NCBI GenBank assembly: GCA_004009845.1
Contig: RMBW01000041.1
Span: forward strand, 124,001-188,000
Length of the DNA stretch: 64,000 nt
DNA from: Davidsoniella eucalypti
Taxonomy: Eukaryota > Ascomycota > Sordariomycetes > Microascales > Ceratocystidaceae
Direction: 5' to 3'
A model generated the notes under the pieces. That model ran no database searches and was not told the origin of the DNA. It worked only from the letters and a program-made list of their open reading frames with translations. The position numbers and the translations under genes are program-made. Positions 59,984 through 64,000 of the stretch are shown one piece after another (position 1 is the first letter of the stretch; every line of letters begins with the position of its first letter).

Positions 59984-60721
59984 ATGAGATTATTCAGTGT
60001 CCTTGCTCTCTGTGCTCTGGCTTCCAGCGCTGCTGTTCCGACGGTGCCCGTGAACCCGAGCCTTGAAAAGCTTTCTGTAGATGTTCAGGAGCGCTCCAAT
60101 GAAGTTCCTCTGGAAGACATCACCTTCAACATCAAGACAAACGTGGTGTCTGAAGATGGTCAAGAGGAGGAGATAACTTTCAGTGCCAAGGACCATCCTC
60201 ACCTATTTTCTCGTGACGCTGAATATGATTCGGTAAGTAGCGCTGCCCCTGCGCTTGTTCGTGGAAAGTCATACTACTTTAGGCTATGCAAAACGGTCGT
60301 CGAAGGTTTCCGGCCCGAGTACCCGTCGAATCCTGCCGTCGTTGAGGAGACCGGTTGCGACAACATTGCTTTACTTGTTGGCAAGGTTGGTAGGTACACC
60401 AACAGCTTCAGTGGTACCTACTACCAAGCCCGCCAGAAGAGTAGGGATGACACCTGGCACGTGACTAAACACAGTTATAGTGTTCAAGATGGACAGCGGT
60501 AAGTATTCTGATTATATGCCCTTATACTTTTGAGTCTGTATGACAGTATGTACTAACTTTACCTTTACAGCGTGGATTGGGGTGGTGAAACCACTTCCTC
60601 TAAGATTTCTCCTTCCAATATTGACTTGCTCTCCAAAAACTGGATTACCGAAGCGGATCACTGCACTCCCGGCTTTTACAACGAACTCAGCTACTACAAT
60701 TGGATGGCTGAGAGTCTTTAA
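59984..60721 (+). CDS. Small secreted protein, family B
   Basis: The predicted secreted protein has 221 residues. Exon 1 is 59984-60498 and exon 2 is 60571-60721, with a phase-2 intron. The frame is open seven codons further upstream, but I chose the ATG at 59984 because it aligns with all other B genes and begins the signal peptide MRLFSVLALCALASSAAVP. The core reads KSYYFRLCKTVVEGF, TGCDNIALLVGKVG and FSGTYYQARQ. Exon 2 is VDWGGETTSSK with an extra cysteine (DHCTPG), and ends YYNWMAESL. The partner A gene upstream is the inverted pseudogene, so this B gene stands alone functionally. Its promoter TATA box is altered. Confidence 0.87.
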
Positions 60722-61539
60722 AGCGTACATGGCATCTGCTTGTTTTGGACCAGCGAATCAAGTTTTCATAGCTAGCAATGTCAAGCTGTAGCACCGTGGA
60801 GCTAGAAAGGGTGCTACAGGGCATTTCTATTAGCATTTACCATATCACATAGCCTCTGTGCTCTTCATAGTTTCGCATTTTTATCTCATAGCCTAGTCTT
60901 CCAGCCAGGTTTGACCTCCCCAAGATTTTGACTTGCGCCTACTTGGCTCAAATCCTATTTTGTTGCCATTTTTGGTTTTTAATATCAGATATATGTTCTC
61001 ATTTATAATCACCTGACCCCATGATGACCTGTCGTTTCATTTATACCACTATCATACTAGGCTTGTAAGTTGGTAAACATCCCGTAGACTAGAAAGTATG
61101 TATTTTATAGTGCAAAATTGGGCACTCTGCGTGCCAATCTCGTATATCATATTTGTCCACCATGAGGGTTAGAGACATACAATATGGCTGCAACCCCACT
61201 CCGTGGGAGGACATAATCTGTAAGAGCCTAAGGTAAATCTTTGTCACAACTAGTGGAAAAGTAAAGGAAATACAAAGGCAAAAGGAACTTGTAACTCAGA
61301 AGATACAATATTGAACACTGAAAAATGTTTGGCAAGTCAACTAAAGTCACATACTTAGCTACCAACATACTACCAAAACAGGCCTTGAACCTTTTCTGTC
61401 CTTTTACCTGGATTCATTGGAGGTAACTATTCAGACAACAAATTGAAAGGTAATTAGTATATTGTTCGTGCTATATTACACTTCAACACGACTACATCCA
61501 CCAAAAACAAGAGTCACTCTATATACACAGATGTTGCGT
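60722..61539. other. 3' flank of the last B gene
   Basis: The B downstream block runs to about 61165 and then gives way to unique AT-rich sequence and the LINE 3' end. No gene was seen. Confidence 0.55.
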
Positions 61540-62140
61540 GAAGTCAGGCTTCTTTAGCGAGGGTGTCGGCTTGTTCATTTCCCTCCCCAATGTGCCCAGG
61601 GCACCAAAGAACTCGAACTTGGCCCGGCCTGCCAGGGTGCGAGATTCTTCGTAGTGGTCAAGCAGCTGCGAGTCGCCGAAACTCCAGGATCTCGGGCTGC
61701 GAGGTGATAGTAGGGTCAGAGTCCAGCAGAACTTCTGAGGCATTTTGGTTGTCTAGAATAATCCAGACATCTATGGCCCAAATCTTAGCGTAGGAGGAGA
61801 AAGTCCTCTTTAAGGCTAATAGGGCCCCTTGAATCTTAGTGCCATATATCTCGTAGTTCTCTCCAAGGGATATTCCTACTGAGGCGATCTGAGTGTGAAG
61901 TTGCCATACAGAGGCTCCAGCACCGGTAAGACCATTCGCTTATTTGGAGCCATCTGAGTATGCCACTATGTCAAAGGGGGAGATGTTGTTGAGCATAGCT
62001 TGGTAACTTTCTTTGGTTGTCACGCTTCGTGTGAGGCGTGGGGGGTTGGATGTAGGCCCTAGGGAGCAGGACACGGCGTGGGAGGTGGGGTTTAGCCGGA
62101 GTTTGGTCCAGACGTGAGGCGGATGGCGGACTTCTCTCAA
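61540..62140 (-). pseudogene. LINE RNase H remnant
   Basis: It begins AYSDGSK (first catalytic aspartate), then VWIILDNQNA and LWCPGHIGEGNEQADTLAKE. A stop follows the last motif directly. Frames are broken in between. Confidence 0.75.
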
Positions 62141-62381
62141 ATTTCATCGAGGATGAGGTCCGCTGGCATGATACCTGCCTCCCGGAGGAGTGCAGGTATG
62201 ATTGTAGTTCGGTACACCGGCGGGTAGGATCGAGCAATCTTTTTCAGTGCTCTGTTGACTGCGTTCACCAGGAAGCCTGAGCAGCTAGAGCGGACGCTTT
62301 GGACGTCCAGTGTTGAACATGTGTCTTGAATCGCAACTTGGTGTCTAGGTATACTACTAGCCACCTTGTGGACTCGTTAGC

Positions 62382-62433
62382 AGCGTGTGCAACCCCATCA
62401 ATTTATCAGCGTGTGCAACCCCATCAATTTATA
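62382..62433. repeat. Tandem duplication of 26 bases in the LINE
   Basis: Two copies of a unit beginning CAGCGTGTGCAACCCCATCA lie side by side, inside the region between the RT and RNase H parts. The duplication adds to the frame damage. Confidence 0.85.
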
Positions 62434-63091
62434 TGTCAGTGGGTTCTTGCCTTGTTCTATGGAAGTGCTGGAACCCTATCTTACCATCAGCAAGGGAGAG
62501 GCCATTGTCACGGCACCATTCTCTGGCTTGGGTGACACAAGTAGCAGCCAGGCGAGAGGATTCCGTCAAAGTGTTGCCGGAACAGAGGAAAGCAACATCG
62601 CCCACGTACCCAAAACTGGACGGCATCACGTTAAGGAGTGGCTCCAAGAAGAGGAGGAAGAGAATAGGATATGCAGGTGACCCTTGCGGGAGTCCATGCG
62701 GGATCGGCTGAAAGCCACCGATATGCTCCCCGAGCCGGATGGCCGGATGCCCTACGGGAGGCGAAGGATGCAGCCCATCGGACCACATACTCCGGCCATC
62801 CTTATTCAGTGAGTCGGACCGCCAGGCGTCCAGGCTGAACACTATCAAAGGCACCTTCCACATCGATTGTGGCCATGGTGCAGACCTTCCTCATGGTCCA
62901 GGAGTCGCGGACATCATGAACCAAACATTCCACCAGGTCGGTGGCAGCTCGCCCAGGTAGAGCCTGTTCGGGAACAGTGACTTAATAGGTCTCCAATTCG
63001 AGGGGTTGGTCAAGTCATCCTTATTGGGCTTCACGAAGGCCCTCTTGGCCTTGCGTACGGTTCGCCTTAGGGCGAGCTTCGCACTCAGCAT
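62429..63091 (-). pseudogene. LINE reverse transcriptase remnant
   Basis: The NPSNWRPI motif lies near 63000. HGLPQGSPAYPILFLLFLEP and FGYVGDVAFL lie in the second frame. YVGD stands where active enzymes have YADD, so the catalytic box is damaged. Confidence 0.8.
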
Positions 63092-63227
63092 TTCTTCTCT
63101 AGCACCTTGTTACTTAACAGCAAGAAAATCAAGTCTGGCATTTTGGCAGTCTGCATTCCAAAAGTCATTGTATGGTACACTGGTGTGTACCACAGGGTAG
63201 ATGGCTCGGAGAGTAGCCGAAATCGCT

Positions 63228-64000
63228 TCAATGCCATTGGCAACGGCTATGTCTAGCCCGTCCAGGGGGGGTGGGGACATGCGTGAGGGCTGATTCCAAC
63301 AGTGTACCGTCTCCAGGTTTCATCCTGAGTCTGGTTAAAGGGGGCTGCTGTTGCTGCCCTAGTTGGATGAAGGTGCCTACAGACTCATGGTCTGAAGACG
63401 AGTGAGCATCCGGCAGGATCACCGAGGTAGCTCCTGGGATGTTTGTCAGGACTAGGTCGAGCACATGGCCTCTGTTGTGTGTGGGCTGCCCGATAGGGCT
63501 AGCCAGTTGAAGGTTATTTGATTCCATCCATTGCACCAGTTGGTCTGCTCCAGAGGAGCGGGAGGCGTTGGGTTCCCATGATTCGTGGTGCAAGTTGAAA
63601 TTGCCGGTGAAGATCGTGTTAGCTTTAACATCAATGCTGGATAAGGGATTAAGGCTGTCGGGCATCCTACCGTTAGGAGCTCGTTACACATTGACTATCT
63701 CTATCTTGGAAGAACGGTGGAGGGTGCGAGAGAGGATGTCGGGGGAGAAAAGCCTGTGGTTCTGTACGAGCCAGAGGGCGGAAACCTTCCGGACGTAGGT
63801 CAGCACAAGGGGTCTTGACTGTAACTACTCATGGGTAGGGGGAAACTTGTCAAACTCGCGATGGCTAACGGAACATCGCTTACTACCTCTAAGGGATGTC
63901 CAGGGCTCCTGGACAAGAACTACATCAAAGCGGCCTCCACAACTGATTGTGAGCACTATTCGCTCGTCCCACATTTGCCTGAAGCACACGTAGGAGGGGC
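63228..64000 (-). pseudogene. LINE endonuclease (APE-type) remnant
   Basis: LQANVGRAN near the right edge, FDVVLVQEPW, TGNFNLHHESWEP, LDLVLTN and SSDHE are in the order of an APE-type endonuclease. GNFN replaces the usual GDFN. Stops occur upstream of 63665. Confidence 0.8.

Larger units (their letters stand above)
61540..64000 (-). mobile_element. LINE (Tad-like) ORF2, 5' end beyond the window
   Basis: On the minus strand the order is endonuclease, reverse transcriptase, RNase H, as in fungal Tad-type LINEs. The region is GC-richer than its surroundings. Stops and frameshifts interrupt each domain, so this copy is inactive. It ends just after LWCPGHIGEGNEQADTLAKE at about 61557. The fragment at 37540 begins at that same DTLAKEA motif. 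Confidence 0.88.

Noticed and set aside
1..64000. CRISPR arrays, operons and bacterial signals
   Set aside because: Spliced genes and fungal element types show the DNA is eukaryotic. No regularly spaced short repeats were seen, and no tRNA or rRNA gene was recognised by eye.

Overview
The window reads as nuclear DNA of a filamentous ascomycete. Genes have short introns (about 65-95 bases) with GTAAGT-type donors and TACTAAC-type branch sites. They sit in AT-rich, repeat-filled intergenic DNA with Tad-like LINE, Tc1/mariner and Ty1/copia-type remnants, next to ordinary fungal housekeeping genes. No species can be named from the sequence alone.

Three islands of conserved single-copy sequence are visible. 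(1) 0.9-2.6 kb: a type I protein arginine methyltransferase (PRMT1/HMT1). (2) 38.8-39.7 kb: a PYM homologue (partner of Y14-Mago). (3) 41.5-45.6 kb: a broken kinase-like gene and an intact mitochondrial alternative oxidase.

Everything else is a repeatedly rearranged array built from one module: a pair of distantly related small secreted-protein genes, here called A (signal peptide MKFFG...) and B (signal peptide MRSFS...). Both have two exons, a phase-2 intron at the same place just before a (L/V)-x-x-G-G motif, a precursor of about 217-226 residues, an acidic N-terminal region and a conserved pair of cysteines. I do not recognise the family. A and B lie head to tail (A then B, about 3 kb from start to start). 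Intact B genes: 6093-6821(-), 14637-15374, 20262-20996, 27372-28100, 36474-37211, 55189-55925, 59984-60721. Intact A genes: 9078-9823(-), 24381-25126, 33619-34358, 46217-46937(-), 50675-51391. Several more A copies are broken, truncated, inverted internally or deleted.

At large scale, 1906-12081 and 22094-30922 are arms of one imperfect palindrome around a spacer of about 10 kb. The palindrome carries an inverted copy of the last PRMT exon. A second large duplication relates 30.9-37.5 kb to 46.2-56 kb, each with two A genes facing away from each other. Mobile elements include a LINE entering from the right edge (61540-64000), several LINE 3' fragments, a Tc1/mariner element with TA target duplications (53399-54744), a 125-base solo LTR with a 5-base target duplication (51965-52089) and a retroelement 3' fragment (12531-13352).

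The main finding is this A-B locus. Near-identical duplicated arms hold one A pair whose differences are almost all amino-acid changing, while the neighbouring B pair has identical exon 1 translations. That pattern fits a rapidly diversifying secreted effector-like family kept alive by duplication and gene conversion.
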